A stretch of DNA of 64,000 nt, from the NCBI GenBank assembly GCA_002366795.1, contig DFBX01000123.1, positions 86,305-150,304 on the forward strand, given 5' to 3'. The notes below the pieces were generated by a model. The model saw only the letters and a list, made by a program, of their open reading frames with translations, was not told the origin of the DNA and did not search any database. The stretch comes from Rhodobacteraceae bacterium UBA3069 (GTDB lineage Bacteria; Pseudomonadota; Alphaproteobacteria; Rhodobacterales; Rhodobacteraceae). The position numbers and the translations under genes are program-made. Positions 1 through 8,954 of this stretch are shown here, piece by piece (position 1 is the first letter of the stretch; every line of letters begins with the position of its first letter).

Positions 1-71
1 AACCGGGCGGACCGGCACACCCAACAATAAGCGCGGCCAGAGAAGAGAGCCGCACATAGGGAGAGAAATAT

Positions 72-1332
72 ATGATATTCAATACCTTGCAGCGCGGACT
101 TAAAGCCTGCGCGATTGCATCTTGCGGCCTGCTGGCAAGCCAGGCACAGGCAACCAACGGTTATATCGCCAACGGATACGGCGGCGCGTCCAAAGGGATG
201 GCGGGCGCAGGCGTGGCCGTGCCGTCGGGCGTGCTGGGTCAGGCAGAACCCGGCCTTGGGGCGCAAAGTCGGCAACCAGGCCGGGTTCTGCCTGACCCAT
301 TTCCTGCCGGACCGTTCGGTCACGGTGGCCCCCGGCGGGCCGCTGACCCCCGGCACCCATGAAAGCCGGAACAACTATTTCGCCATTCCCTGTGGCGGCG
401 GCAACTGGAACATCGGTGATCGGGCTTCGGTCGGGATTTTCATGTTCGGCAATGGCGGGATGAACACCGAATTCGCGACCAATTTCTTTGCCGGCCTGGG
501 TGCGGGCACCGCCCCATTGGGCGTCAATCTGGAACAGGCCTTTGTCAGCGTGAACTTCAGCTATCAGGTCAATGACCAGCTTAGCCTTGGCATCGCGCCG
601 GTTCTGGCGATCCAGCGGTTCAGCGCCACAGGGCTGGAGGCTTTTGCCGGAATGTCCGCCGATCCAGCCAATGTCACGGGCAATGGCGATGATTGGTCCA
701 CCGGGCTGGGCGTCAATGTCGGCCTTCTGTTCGAAGCCAACCAGAACTGGAGCTTTGGCGCTTCGTACCGGTCGAAGATCGACATGGACCCCCTTGGTAA
801 ATATGCAGGATTGTTCGCAGAGGGCGGCGATTTCGATGTGCCCGCGGTGGCCACTGTCGGCGCGGCCTATAACCTGCCGGGCGACCGCCGCTGGACCGTG
901 ACGGGTGAATACCAGCGTTTTTTCTACGGCGACATCCCCGCGCTGGCCAATCCGAACGCCCCGCCGCTTGGCCCGCTTGGCACTGCGAACGGGCTGGGTT
1001 TCGGATGGAAGGACATGGATGTGCTGCGCATCGGCGCCGTGTTCCGCGCCAATGACAAATGGACGCTGCGCGGCGGCGTGTCTTGGAATTCGGGCTTCAT
1101 CGACCCGTCCTCGGCCGTGGTTAACACCATCGCGCCGGCGACCCCGGTCTGGCATGCTTCGCTTGGGGCCAGCTATCGCATCAACGAGCGTTGGGGGCTG
1201 ACCATGTCCTACACCCATGCCTTCATGAATGATGTGACCGGATCGAACCCCGCACTGACCGGTGTAGCGCAGCCCGTGACCATCCGCATGAAGCAGGATG
1301 AGATCGCCATGGGCATGACCTATCGCTGGTAA
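72..1332 (+). pseudogene. FadL/OmpP1-family outer membrane transporter, frameshifted
   Basis: FadL-family beta-barrels carry long-chain fatty acids and other hydrophobic compounds across the outer membrane. The ATG at 72 follows a GGGAGAG ribosome site and encodes a signal peptide ending near AQA, then the FadL hatch start NGYIANGYGGASKGMAGAG. That frame breaks after GVLGQ near 245, and the rest of the barrel continues in the +1 frame (NPALGRKVGNQAGFCLT onward) to a typical terminal W at 1329. Adding two bases (CA) near 245 would give GVLGQAQNPALG and a 420-residue protein, so one small deletion explains the break. The break lies inside a perfect 22-bp inverted repeat. The rest of the barrel is intact, so this is a recent pseudogene or a sequencing error at a hairpin. 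Confidence 0.85.
235..299. repeat. Perfect 22-bp inverted repeat at the fadL frameshift
   Basis: The left arm 235-256 (starting TGGGTCAGGC) is the exact reverse complement of the right arm 278-299, with a 21-base loop between them. The arms fall on two different coding stretches of the porin gene, and the frameshift lies in the left arm. Confidence 0.95.
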
Positions 1333-1340
1333 AGCCCTGC

Positions 1341-1380
1341 CCGCGCCCGCATCCCTCTTGCAAGGATCGCGGGCGCGGTT
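1341..1380 (+). terminator. Possible terminator after the fadL-type gene
   Basis: A 10-bp GC stem, CCGCGCCCGC at 1341-1350 paired with 1369-1378, lies 8 bases after the stop codon. Only a short T run (TTT) follows, so it may be a weak terminator. Confidence 0.5.
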
Positions 1381-1392
1381 TACGAGGCTGGA

Positions 1393-2964
1393 ATGAGCCA
1401 GACATCCCATGACCGCCTTCTTATCATAGACTTCGGCAGCCAGGTGACGCAGCTGATCGCGCGCCGCCTGCGTGAATTGAACGTCTATTGTGAAATCCAC
1501 CCCTATCAGAACGTGAGCGACGCCTTCCTGGCCGATTTCGCGCCCAAGGCCGTGATCTTTTCCGGCGGGCCGGATTCGGTGATGCGCGACGGGTCGCCCC
1601 GGCCGTCGCAATCGGTCTATGATCTGGGCGTGCCGATCCTTGGGATCTGCTATGGCCAGCAGGTCATGATGCACGATCTGGGCGGCCGCGTTGAGGCGGG
1701 CGAACATGCCACGGCAGAATTTGGCCGCGCCTATGTCACCGCTGCTGAACGGCATAGCGATTTCCTGAACGGCTGGTTCATGGATGGCACCGGCAAGGAG
1801 CAGGTCTGGATGAGCCATGGCGACCATGTCGCTGAAATCGCACCCGGATTCGAGGTTTACGGAACATCCCCCGGTGCGCCTTTTGCCATTGCCGCCGATC
1901 TGGATCGCCGGTTCTACGCCGTCCAATTCCACCCCGAGGTCCACCACACCCCGAACGGCGCGACGCTATACGAAAACTTTGTCAAGTTGGCCGGTTTCAA
2001 GGGCGATTGGACCATGGGTGCCTACCGCGAGGAAATGATCGCCAAGATACGCGAGCAGGTCGGCGATAAGCAGGTGATCTGCGCGCTGTCCGGCGGCGTC
2101 GATTCTTCGGTCACCGGCATCCTGTTGCACGAGGCGATCGGCGATCAGCTGACTTGCGTTTTCGTGGACCATGGGCTGTTGCGCCTGAACGAGGCCGAGC
2201 AGGTCGTCGCCATGTTCCGCGACAATTATAACCTGAACCTGATTCACGCCGACGAATCCGACCTGTTCCTAGGCGAGTTGGAAGGCGTCTCTGACCCCGA
2301 AACCAAGCGCAAGATCATCGGCAAGCTGTTCATCGACGTGTTCCAGAAATATGCCGACCAGATCGAGGGCGCTGAATTCCTGGCGCAGGGCACGCTTTAT
2401 CCCGACGTGATCGAATCTGTCAGCTTCAGCGGCGGCCCCTCGGTGACGATCAAATCGCACCACAACGTGGGCGGCCTGCCGGAAAAGATGGGCCTGAAAC
2501 TGGTCGAACCGCTGCGCGAACTGTTCAAGGACGAAGTCCGCGCGCTGGGTCACGAATTGGGCCTGCCTGCCAGCTTCATCGGGCGCCACCCCTTCCCCGG
2601 CCCCGGTCTGGCGATCCGTTGTCCCGGTGAAATCACCCGCGAAAAGCTGGACGTCCTGCGCAAGGCCGATGCCGTCTATATCGACCAGATCCGCAAGCAT
2701 GGGCTTTACGATGAAATCTGGCAGGCCTTTGCCGCCATTCTGCCGATGCGCACCGTGGGCGTGATGGGCGATGGGCGCACCTATGATTACGCGCTGGCAC
2801 TGCGTGCGGTGACATCCGTTGATGGTATGACCGCCGATTACTACCCGTTCACCCATGACTTCCTTGGCGAAACCTCGACCCGGATCATCAACGAGGTGAA
2901 GGGCGTGAACCGCGTGTTCTACGACTGCACCTCGAAACCTCCCGGCACGATCGAGATGGAGTGA
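1393..2964 (+). CDS. guaA: GMP synthase (glutamine-hydrolysing)
   Basis: GuaA converts XMP, ATP and glutamine to GMP in the cytoplasm, the last step of guanine nucleotide synthesis. The 523-residue protein has the usual length. The N-terminal class I glutamine amidotransferase has its nucleophile in GICYGQQ (Cys86) and the His/Glu pair in FHPEV (180-182). The ATP pyrophosphatase loop SGGVDSS is at 233-239, and the C-terminal dimerisation domain ends SKPPGTIEME. The terminal motif is normally IEWE, so the Met is slightly unusual. guaB, the preceding pathway step, lies far away at 58.4-59.9 kb on the other strand. Confidence 0.98.
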   Translation: MSQTSHDRLLIIDFGSQVTQLIARRLRELNVYCEIHPYQNVSDAFLADFAPKAVIFSGGPDSVMRDGSPRPSQSVYDLGVPILGICYGQQVMMHDLGGRVEAGEHATAEFGRAYVTAAERHSDFLNGWFMDGTGKEQVWMSHGDHVAEIAPGFEVYGTSPGAPFAIAADLDRRFYAVQFHPEVHHTPNGATLYENFVKLAGFKGDWTMGAYREEMIAKIREQVGDKQVICALSGGVDSSVTGILLHEAIGDQLTCVFVDHGLLRLNEAEQVVAMFRDNYNLNLIHADESDLFLGELEGVSDPETKRKIIGKLFIDVFQKYADQIEGAEFLAQGTLYPDVIESVSFSGGPSVTIKSHHNVGGLPEKMGLKLVEPLRELFKDEVRALGHELGLPASFIGRHPFPGPGLAIRCPGEITREKLDVLRKADAVYIDQIRKHGLYDEIWQAFAAILPMRTVGVMGDGRTYDYALALRAVTSVDGMTADYYPFTHDFLGETSTRIINEVKGVNRVFYDCTSKPPGTIEME

Positions 2965-2975
2965 TCCTTTACCGA

Positions 2976-3014
2976 CCTGCTCAGCCCTTCATCACTTGGG
3001 GCGGGCTGAGCAGG
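2976..3014 (+). terminator. Perfect 12-bp hairpin after guaA
   Basis: CCTGCTCAGCCC at 2976-2987 is exactly complementary to 3003-3014, with a 15-base loop. No T run follows, so it could be a Rho-dependent or 3'-end processing element rather than a classical intrinsic terminator. Confidence 0.4.
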
Positions 3015-3075
3015 CGGTGCCGCGATGCCTTGTAAGACCGGTACGTATTGTTCAGACAGCGAAACAGGAAGTTCC

Positions 3076-3699
3076 ATGATTGTCAGCCACACACACAAGT
3101 TCATTTTCATCAAGACCGCCAAGACGGCTGGCACATCGGTCGAAGTGGACCTTTGCAAGGCCTTGGGGGGTCAGGACGTTGCCACGCCGATCACCCCGCC
3201 CGTAGAAGGACACAGCGCGCGCAACTTCCGCTATCGCAAGTTCGGGATTTTTCCCAAGGCGCTGTACAACCACATGCCCGCTGTCGCGGTTCGCAACTAC
3301 TTGGGGCGTGCGACCTTTGATTCCTACTTTAAATTCTGCGTCGAGCGCGAGCCGGTGGACAAATGCATCAGCTACTACTCGATGTATCAAAACAGTCCGG
3401 CGCATCGGAACAGCATTTCAGGGCTGAGTTTCGATGCGTTCGTCCAGACTGGTAAATTCCCCATCGACACGGCGAAATACGTGGACAAGGATGGCGCCTT
3501 GCTGGTTGATCGTATCGTCAAATACGAAACCCTGGCCGAGGAGCTTGCCGAGATCGGGCAATCCTTGGGCCTTGACGTGTCGCTGAAAACCAGGGCGAAA
3601 GCCGGCTTTCGCGAAGAGATACAGCCGACCGAGGCGCAAAAGCGCAAGATTTATGACGCCTTCGGCGCCTCCAATGCTTTTACTGGTTATAGCCTCTGA
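3076..3699 (+). CDS. Sulfotransferase family 2-like protein
   Basis: The 207-residue protein resembles small PAPS-dependent carbohydrate sulfotransferases. FIFIKTAKTAGTS near residues 9-21 occupies the place of the 5'-phosphosulfate loop (usually FIHIPKTGGTS). CVEREPVDKCISYY further on matches the 3'-phosphate-binding RDP-type motif. I chose the ATG at 3076 because AGGAAG lies 6 bases before it and the sulfate loop would otherwise sit unusually far in; an upstream in-frame ATG exists at 3025. The substrate cannot be read from the sequence. The gene stands alone between guaA and a transporter operon on the other strand, and a related small gene lies at 54175. Its coding sequence looks less GC-rich than its neighbours. 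Confidence 0.7.
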   Translation: MIVSHTHKFIFIKTAKTAGTSVEVDLCKALGGQDVATPITPPVEGHSARNFRYRKFGIFPKALYNHMPAVAVRNYLGRATFDSYFKFCVEREPVDKCISYYSMYQNSPAHRNSISGLSFDAFVQTGKFPIDTAKYVDKDGALLVDRIVKYETLAEELAEIGQSLGLDVSLKTRAKAGFREEIQPTEAQKRKIYDAFGASNAFTGYSL

Positions 3700-3761
3700 C
3701 CTGATCCGGCAGGTCCGGGGGATGCACCCTCGCCGTTAATAATCGCTACGCCAAGACATGA

Positions 3762-3797
3762 AAAACGCCCCGCAAGCAGATGCCTGCGGGGCGTTTT
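3762..3797. terminator. Bidirectional intrinsic terminator
   Basis: A 13-bp stem, AAAACGCCCCGCA at 3762-3774 with TGCGGGGCGTTTT at 3785-3797, is flanked by A and T runs. It lies between the convergent sulfotransferase-like gene and the BCCT gene and can serve both. Confidence 0.9.
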
Positions 3798-3812
3798 CTT
3801 GTTCGGGTCGGG

Positions 3813-5447
3813 TTAACGCCGCTCGGCGGCGAGACCTTTCCAAATTGCGACGCACATCACCAGCAACACCAGCGTGAACGGCAAGCCGGTCGAGATGACC
3901 ATGGATTGCAGCGACGACAGCCCGCCTGCGGACAGCAGCAGCACGATGGCCACCGCCCCTTCGAAGACACACCAGAACACACGCTGGGGTACCGGCGCAT
4001 CGACCTTGCCGCCCGCGGTGATCGTGTCGATCACAAGGCTTCCAGAGTCGGACGAGGTCACGAAGAACACGACGACCAGCACGATACCGACCAGCGACGT
4101 GATCCCTGCCAGAGGCAGAACATCCAGCATCTTGAACAGCTTAAGTTCCAACGCGGCATCCTGTGCAGCGGTATAGCCATCCTGAACGACCTGATTGATT
4201 GCGACGCCGCCAAAAACGGACATCCACAACACGCAGACCAGCGACGGGATCAGCAACACGCAGATGATGAACTCGCGCACCGAACGGCCACGGCTGACGC
4301 GGGCGATGAACATGCCGACGAAGGGTGACCAAGAAATCCACCACGCCCAGTAGAACGAGGTCCAGCCCTGGCTGAAGTTCACATCCTCGCGCCCGATCGG
4401 GTTCGAAAGCGCCGGCAGGTATTGCAGGTAGGCGCCCAGATAGTCGAAGAAACCGGTCATGATGGCAATCGTCGGCCCGACGATCAGCACGAAACCCAAC
4501 AGCAGGAACGCAAGGCCCATGTTGATCTCGGACAGGATCTTGACGCCGCCGTCCAGGCCCCGCAGGACCGAAATCAGCGCGATGGCGGTAATGGCGGAAA
4601 TCAGCACCACCTCGGTGGTCTTGCTGACGGGAATACCGAACAGCTCGTTCAGGCCGGCATTGGCCTGCGTTGCACCGAACCCAAGCGATGTCGCCAGACC
4701 GAACAGCGTGGCGAACACCGCCAGCACGTCGATGATATGGCCCGGCCAGCCCCAGACCCGGTCCCCGAGGATCGGATAGAAAGCAGACCGGATCGTCAGC
4801 GGCAAGCCCTTGTTAAAGCTGAACAATGCCAGTGCCAGCGCAACGATGGCATAGATCGCCCAAGGGTGCAGACCCCAGTGAAAGATCGTGGCAGCCATGC
4901 CAAGGCGGATCGCCTCTTCGGCGTTGCCCTCTGCCCCGCCAAGCGGTGCCCAGTCGGTGCGCACGCCGTTCTCGACCGAAATCCCGCCCATGGAGGAGGA
5001 AAAATGGCTCATCGGTTCGGACACGCCATAGAACATGAGGCCGATCCCCATGCCCGCGGCGAACAGCATCGCGAACCAGCCGACATAGCTGTAATCGGGC
5101 GTGGCATCCGCCCCGCCCAGCCTGATCTTGCCATAGGGCGACACGATCAGCACAAGACAGAATATCACGAAAATATCCGTCGCCCCGATGAAGAACCAGT
5201 CAAACCCCTTGGTCACGGCCGAAAACAACCATGAGAATGCGTTCCCGGCCTGTTCCGGCAGGGCCAGCGTGTAGAACACGAAAGCGATAATGCTAAGCCC
5301 GGAAATCAGGAAAACCGGGTTGTGGATATCGACGCCGAACGGGCCGACACTCGTTTCAATATTGTCCTGACCGATCTCGTAATCGGTATCGATCAGGCCG
5401 GAATGGCCCTCGGGCGCGGGTATGCCCTGATTTGTTTCATCCGTCAT
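3813..5447 (-). CDS. BCCT-family betaine/choline/carnitine-type transporter
   Basis: A 544-residue inner-membrane secondary transporter with about 12 hydrophobic segments after a polar N-terminus. The glycine-rich segment AGMGIGLMFYG at about 131-141 keeps the Met and Gly pattern of Na+-coupled BetP-type members rather than the CaiT type. The Trp-rich segment FYWAWWISWSPFVGMFIAR and the distal SDSGSLVIDT are also BCCT signatures. Likely substrates are glycine betaine, choline, DMSP or similar compatible solutes; the exact one is inference. It starts behind AGGAGGGACA and lies 63 bases downstream of usp on the same strand, so the two are probably co-transcribed. Confidence 0.93.
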   Translation of the reverse strand: MTDETNQGIPAPEGHSGLIDTDYEIGQDNIETSVGPFGVDIHNPVFLISGLSIIAFVFYTLALPEQAGNAFSWLFSAVTKGFDWFFIGATDIFVIFCLVLIVSPYGKIRLGGADATPDYSYVGWFAMLFAAGMGIGLMFYGVSEPMSHFSSSMGGISVENGVRTDWAPLGGAEGNAEEAIRLGMAATIFHWGLHPWAIYAIVALALALFSFNKGLPLTIRSAFYPILGDRVWGWPGHIIDVLAVFATLFGLATSLGFGATQANAGLNELFGIPVSKTTEVVLISAITAIALISVLRGLDGGVKILSEINMGLAFLLLGFVLIVGPTIAIMTGFFDYLGAYLQYLPALSNPIGREDVNFSQGWTSFYWAWWISWSPFVGMFIARVSRGRSVREFIICVLLIPSLVCVLWMSVFGGVAINQVVQDGYTAAQDAALELKLFKMLDVLPLAGITSLVGIVLVVVFFVTSSDSGSLVIDTITAGGKVDAPVPQRVFWCVFEGAVAIVLLLSAGGLSSLQSMVISTGLPFTLVLLVMCVAIWKGLAAERR

Positions 5448-5510
5448 GGATGTCCCTCCTTATGTTGGCTGCGCCGCCTCTGGATCGGGCGGCTAAAGCG
5501 TGTAAATGCG

Positions 5511-5927
5511 TCAGTCGCGCACCAGCATCACGCTGCAATCGGCATGTGTGGCCAGCTTTCCGCCGTTTGACGGCCAGATCCAGTCGGTAAGGCGGTGGTG
5601 GTGCGTTTGCATCACCACAAGATCCGCGCCGCTGTCCTTGGTGGTCTGGATCAGCGCATCGTCCAATTCAGTCGTGGGATCGTGGCTGATTTCGGCCAGG
5701 CTGTCGGCGATGATGCCATGGGCCGCGGCTTGCTCTGCGGCAAAGGCGGCCAGCTTTTCAGCGAACTCTTCGGTCGTGTGGCCCAGGCTTCCGGGGGTGC
5801 GGGCGGTCACCCCGACAAAGGTGACCTTGGCGGACCAAAGTGCGGCAAGCGCCCCGGCCGTGCCAAGCGCCTTTTCGACCGCACCCGGATGGGCCAGATC
5901 GACCGGCACCATGATATGGCTGTACAT
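5511..5927 (-). CDS. Universal stress protein (UspA family)
   Basis: A 138-residue cytoplasmic UspA-fold protein. The N-terminal strand MYSHIMVPVDL and the C-terminal strand CSVMLVRD match the family. The nucleotide loop usually ending in G-x-S is replaced by WIWPSNGG, a variant seen in transporter-linked members. I chose the ATG at 5927 because AAGGAGGGAA precedes it at good spacing; longer upstream extensions lack family similarity. It is the first gene of a likely usp-BCCT operon, like the TeaD-type USP partners that modulate compatible-solute uptake; that role is inferred from position. Confidence 0.9.
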   Translation of the reverse strand: MYSHIMVPVDLAHPGAVEKALGTAGALAALWSAKVTFVGVTARTPGSLGHTTEEFAEKLAAFAAEQAAAHGIIADSLAEISHDPTTELDDALIQTTKDSGADLVVMQTHHHRLTDWIWPSNGGKLATHADCSVMLVRD

Positions 5928-5997
5928 CGTTCCCTCCTTGTTATTCTTTTCCGGCGCGAATCTTGCGCCCGGATACGTTTTGACACGCATATCCGAA

Positions 5998-6025
5998 AGC
6001 ATAGCGGCCGTGTTCATTGTGACAA
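5998..6025 (-). promoter_or_regulatory. Candidate sigma-70 promoter of usp-BCCT
   Basis: Read on the minus strand, TTGTCA (6025-6020) and TATGCT (6003-5998) are separated by 16 bases, about 70 bases before the usp start. Confidence 0.5.
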
Positions 6026-6142
6026 CCCAAGCGTGGAGCCATCGCCCCATAGCGCTTCTACAGGGGCTGAAAGCGACGAATCCGGCTGGACGCGGCGCGC
6101 GAATCCCCCTCACATCACCGCTTCGGTCCGGAGGAGGCGAAG

Positions 6143-7036
6143 ATGACATTGGCAAAAACAGCCGACAGCGTTCAGGTGCTGCGCGCGGCGCTGTGGATGA
6201 CGGGTTCGATCGCTTCTTTTTCCGCAATGGCCGTGGCCGGGCGCCAGGTTTCCGTCGAACTGGATACGTTCGAGGTGATGATGTATCGCTCTTTCGTGGG
6301 GGTGCTGGTCGTTCTGGCGGTCGGGCTTTATGCTGGCACGCTGGGCCAGGTCACACGCAGCAACTTCGGCCTTCAAATCACTAGAAACATTGCGCATTTC
6401 GCCGGACAAAACCTGTGGTTCTATGCCGTGACGGTTATTCCGCTGGCACAGGTCTTCGCCTTGGAATTCACTTCACCGCTGTGGGTGCTGGTGCTGTCGC
6501 CGCTTTTGCTGGGCGAACGGCTGACACCGACCCGCGCCATTGCCGCGATGATGGGATTTGTCGGCATACTGATCGTCGCGCGCCCCGGCAGCACCGAAAT
6601 CTCTCCCGGCGTGATCGCCGCCGCATCCTGCGCGATCTGTTTCGCGGTGACGATCATGCTGACCAAACGGCTGACGCGGACCGCGACGATCACCTGCATC
6701 CTGGTCTATCTCACCGTGACCCAAGCGGTCTTCGGCATGGTCTGCGCCGGTTTCGATGGCGATGTCGCCCTGCCTTCGGCCACGATCCTGCCTTGGGTGA
6801 TCCTGATCGGGCTGGCGGGGCTGCTGGCACATTACTGCCTGACCAATGCGCTGGCCATCGCGCCGGCCACCGTGGTCGTGCCAATCGATTTCAGCCGCCT
6901 GCCGGTGATTTCCATCGTTGCCTACCTGATCTATGGCGAATCCGTGCATTATACCGTGTTCATCGGTGCGGCGATCATCTTTGTCGGCAATTATTTCAAC
7001 ATCTTGACGGAAACCCGTCGCGTCCAACCCGCATGA
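6143..7036 (+). CDS. EamA/DMT-superfamily transporter
   Basis: A 297-residue membrane protein made of two EamA repeats, about ten hydrophobic helices, typical of metabolite exporters and permeases in the drug/metabolite transporter superfamily. The first repeat contains RSFVGVLVVL and the NLWFYAV segment; the second contains FSRLPVISIVAYLIYGE, the usual place of the C-terminal repeat signature. GAGGAGG precedes the ATG by 5 bases. The substrate is unknown. It is followed 41 bases later by a second EamA gene, so the two may be co-transcribed, but they are divergent in sequence and need not work together. Confidence 0.9.
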   Translation: MTLAKTADSVQVLRAALWMTGSIASFSAMAVAGRQVSVELDTFEVMMYRSFVGVLVVLAVGLYAGTLGQVTRSNFGLQITRNIAHFAGQNLWFYAVTVIPLAQVFALEFTSPLWVLVLSPLLLGERLTPTRAIAAMMGFVGILIVARPGSTEISPGVIAAASCAICFAVTIMLTKRLTRTATITCILVYLTVTQAVFGMVCAGFDGDVALPSATILPWVILIGLAGLLAHYCLTNALAIAPATVVVPIDFSRLPVISIVAYLIYGESVHYTVFIGAAIIFVGNYFNILTETRRVQPA

Positions 7037-7077
7037 AACGGATTGGTCGCACCCACCGGTTTGCCTAGGGTTCCCGC

Positions 7078-7983
7078 ATGCGCATAGAGCAAAAATCCAT
7101 GTCGCCGCGCGCCTGGGCCGAACTGGGCCTGCTGGCCCTGATCTGGGGCGGATCGTTCCTGTCCAACGCCTTTGCCCTGCGCGAGGTTGGCCCCGTTACC
7201 ATCGTTGCCTTCCGCATCGCGGGTGCGGCGCTGGTTCTGTGGGCCTATGTGCTGTGGCGCGGCTTTGCCGTGCCGCGCGGCCCGCGCATCTGGCTGGATT
7301 TCGCCATCATGGGCCTGTTCAACAATGTCCTGCCCTTTACCTTCATCACTTGGGGGCAACAGCATGTGCCATCGGGGCTGGCAGCAATCCTGAACGGGTC
7401 CACCGCGATTTTCGGAGTTCTGTTCGCCGCTATCATCTTTGCCGATGAAAAACTGACCGGACGCAAGGCGACGGGCGTAGCGCTTGGTTTTGCAGGTATG
7501 GCCGCCGTCATCGGCCCCGAGGCATTGGGCGGGCTGGACCTGACCTCGCTTGGCCAGTTGGCGCTGGTCTGCGCCGCCGTTTGCTATGGCGTCAGCGGCA
7601 CATGGGCGCGCGCTCGGCTGTCCGGCTTGACCCCGCAAGTCGCCGCGATGGGGATGCTGACCTGTTCGTCGGTCATGATCGTCCCCTTTGCCCTGTGGAC
7701 CGAAGGTATGCCCGGCACCGGTGCGCTGGCCGCCGCGCCAAGCCTTTTCTACCTGGCCGTGTTCGCCACTGCCGCCGCCTATCTGCTGTATTACCGCGTG
7801 CTGACCATAGCGGGCACGGGCAACCTGTTGCTGGTCACATTGCTGGTCGCGCCCATCGCGGTGCTTTTGGGCGCGCTGGTGCTGGGCGAGGCTCTTGGAT
7901 GGCGCGCGGGCATGGGTTTTGCCCTGCTTGCGGCGGGACTGGCAGTGATCGACGGGCGGCTCTTGCGGCTTCTAAGGGTTTGA
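7078..7983 (+). CDS. EamA/DMT-superfamily transporter
   Basis: A 301-residue protein with the DMT signature near the N-terminus (ALIWGGSFLSNAFALREVGP) and about ten hydrophobic segments in two EamA repeats. The second repeat ends VLLGALVLGEALGWR, the usual family position of the GE motif. It probably exports a small metabolite such as an amino acid, but no specificity can be read from the sequence. It lies between another EamA gene and a P-loop protein in one direction with short gaps. Confidence 0.9.
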   Translation: MRIEQKSMSPRAWAELGLLALIWGGSFLSNAFALREVGPVTIVAFRIAGAALVLWAYVLWRGFAVPRGPRIWLDFAIMGLFNNVLPFTFITWGQQHVPSGLAAILNGSTAIFGVLFAAIIFADEKLTGRKATGVALGFAGMAAVIGPEALGGLDLTSLGQLALVCAAVCYGVSGTWARARLSGLTPQVAAMGMLTCSSVMIVPFALWTEGMPGTGALAAAPSLFYLAVFATAAAYLLYYRVLTIAGTGNLLLVTLLVAPIAVLLGALVLGEALGWRAGMGFALLAAGLAVIDGRLLRLLRV

Positions 7984-8039
7984 CCGTTCTGCCTTGCGGC
8001 GATACTCAATCGCCTGAAGACCACGCAAGGAACCACCCG

Positions 8040-8903
8040 ATGATCTACATAAGCGCCAAGCATTGGCTGGAGGCACCGCGCAAACGCGTGATCCTGATCG
8101 GCATGTCGGGATTGGGCAAAACCCATGTGTCGCAAATGCTGCGCGGCACCGGCGACTGGTTCCACTACTCGATCGATTACCGGATTGGCACGCGCTACAT
8201 GGGCGAACATATCGCCGACAACGCCAAGGCCGAGGCGATGAAAGTGCCCTTTCTGCGTGACCTGTTGATGAGCGATTCCATCTATATCGGGTCCAACATC
8301 ACCTTTGAAAACCTGGCGGTCGTGTCGTCTTACCTGGGCAAGCCGGGCGATCCGGCAAAGGGCGGGCTGCCCTATGCCGAATATACACGCCGGCAGGAAC
8401 AGTTCCGCCAGGCCGAAATCAACGCCCTGTTGGACACCGGCCATTTCATCGACCGCGCCCAGCGTCTTTATGGCTATCCGCATTTCGTCTGCGATACGGG
8501 CGGGTCGATCTGCGAATGGGTGGACCCGAAAGACCCGAACGATCCGGTTTTGCGCCACCTGGCCGACCAAGCCCTGATGGTCTGGATCAAGGGGGACGCG
8601 GCGCATACCGCAGAACTGATCCGCCGCTTCGACCGCGCGCCCAAGCCGATGTCGTACATGCCCGAATTCCTTGACCGCGTCTGGCACGAATACCTACGCG
8701 AAAACAACGTCAAGGAAGGCGATGTTGATCCTGACGCCTTTATCCGCTGGACCTATGCGCAGGCGCTGGCCCACCGCCAGCCCCGCTATGCCGCCATGGC
8801 CGAAAACTGGGGCATCACGGTCAGCGCCGATGACGTGGCGCAGGTCAAGACCGCCCATGATTTCGACGTGATGATTGCCCGCGCCCTCGACGCCAAGGGT
8901 TGA
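8040..8903 (+). CDS. Uncharacterised P-loop ATPase/kinase-like protein
   Basis: A 287-residue soluble protein with a Walker A loop ILIGMSGLGKTH at about residues 18-29 and a layout resembling small-molecule kinases. I recognise no named family. It is cysteine-poor; one Cys lies in FVCDTGGSICEW, which may be part of the substrate site. AAGGAACC precedes the ATG at 8040; upstream sequence in frame overlaps the EamA gene and is not plausible as a start. It lies directly before the homoserine acyltransferase gene in the same direction, 51 bases apart. ATP binding is a confident inference; the substrate is unknown. Confidence 0.8.
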   Translation: MIYISAKHWLEAPRKRVILIGMSGLGKTHVSQMLRGTGDWFHYSIDYRIGTRYMGEHIADNAKAEAMKVPFLRDLLMSDSIYIGSNITFENLAVVSSYLGKPGDPAKGGLPYAEYTRRQEQFRQAEINALLDTGHFIDRAQRLYGYPHFVCDTGGSICEWVDPKDPNDPVLRHLADQALMVWIKGDAAHTAELIRRFDRAPKPMSYMPEFLDRVWHEYLRENNVKEGDVDPDAFIRWTYAQALAHRQPRYAAMAENWGITVSADDVAQVKTAHDFDVMIARALDAKG

Positions 8904-8954
8904 GCGCATCAGCCCCCCGCCCTATTTAACCCGTTCCAAACCGGAGTATCCCCG

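Noticed and set aside
100..1947. Long minus-strand open frame (615 codons) across the fadL and guaA genes
   Set aside because: It lies opposite a clearly conserved gene in the complementary frame of a GC-rich gene and has no family-like sequence.
4422..5234. Plus-strand frame opposite the BCCT transporter gene
   Set aside because: Charged, repetitive composition typical of antisense of a membrane protein gene; no motif.
8904..8954. SAM-II riboswitch before metAA
   Set aside because: The leader is only 51 bases and lacks the conserved core of that riboswitch.
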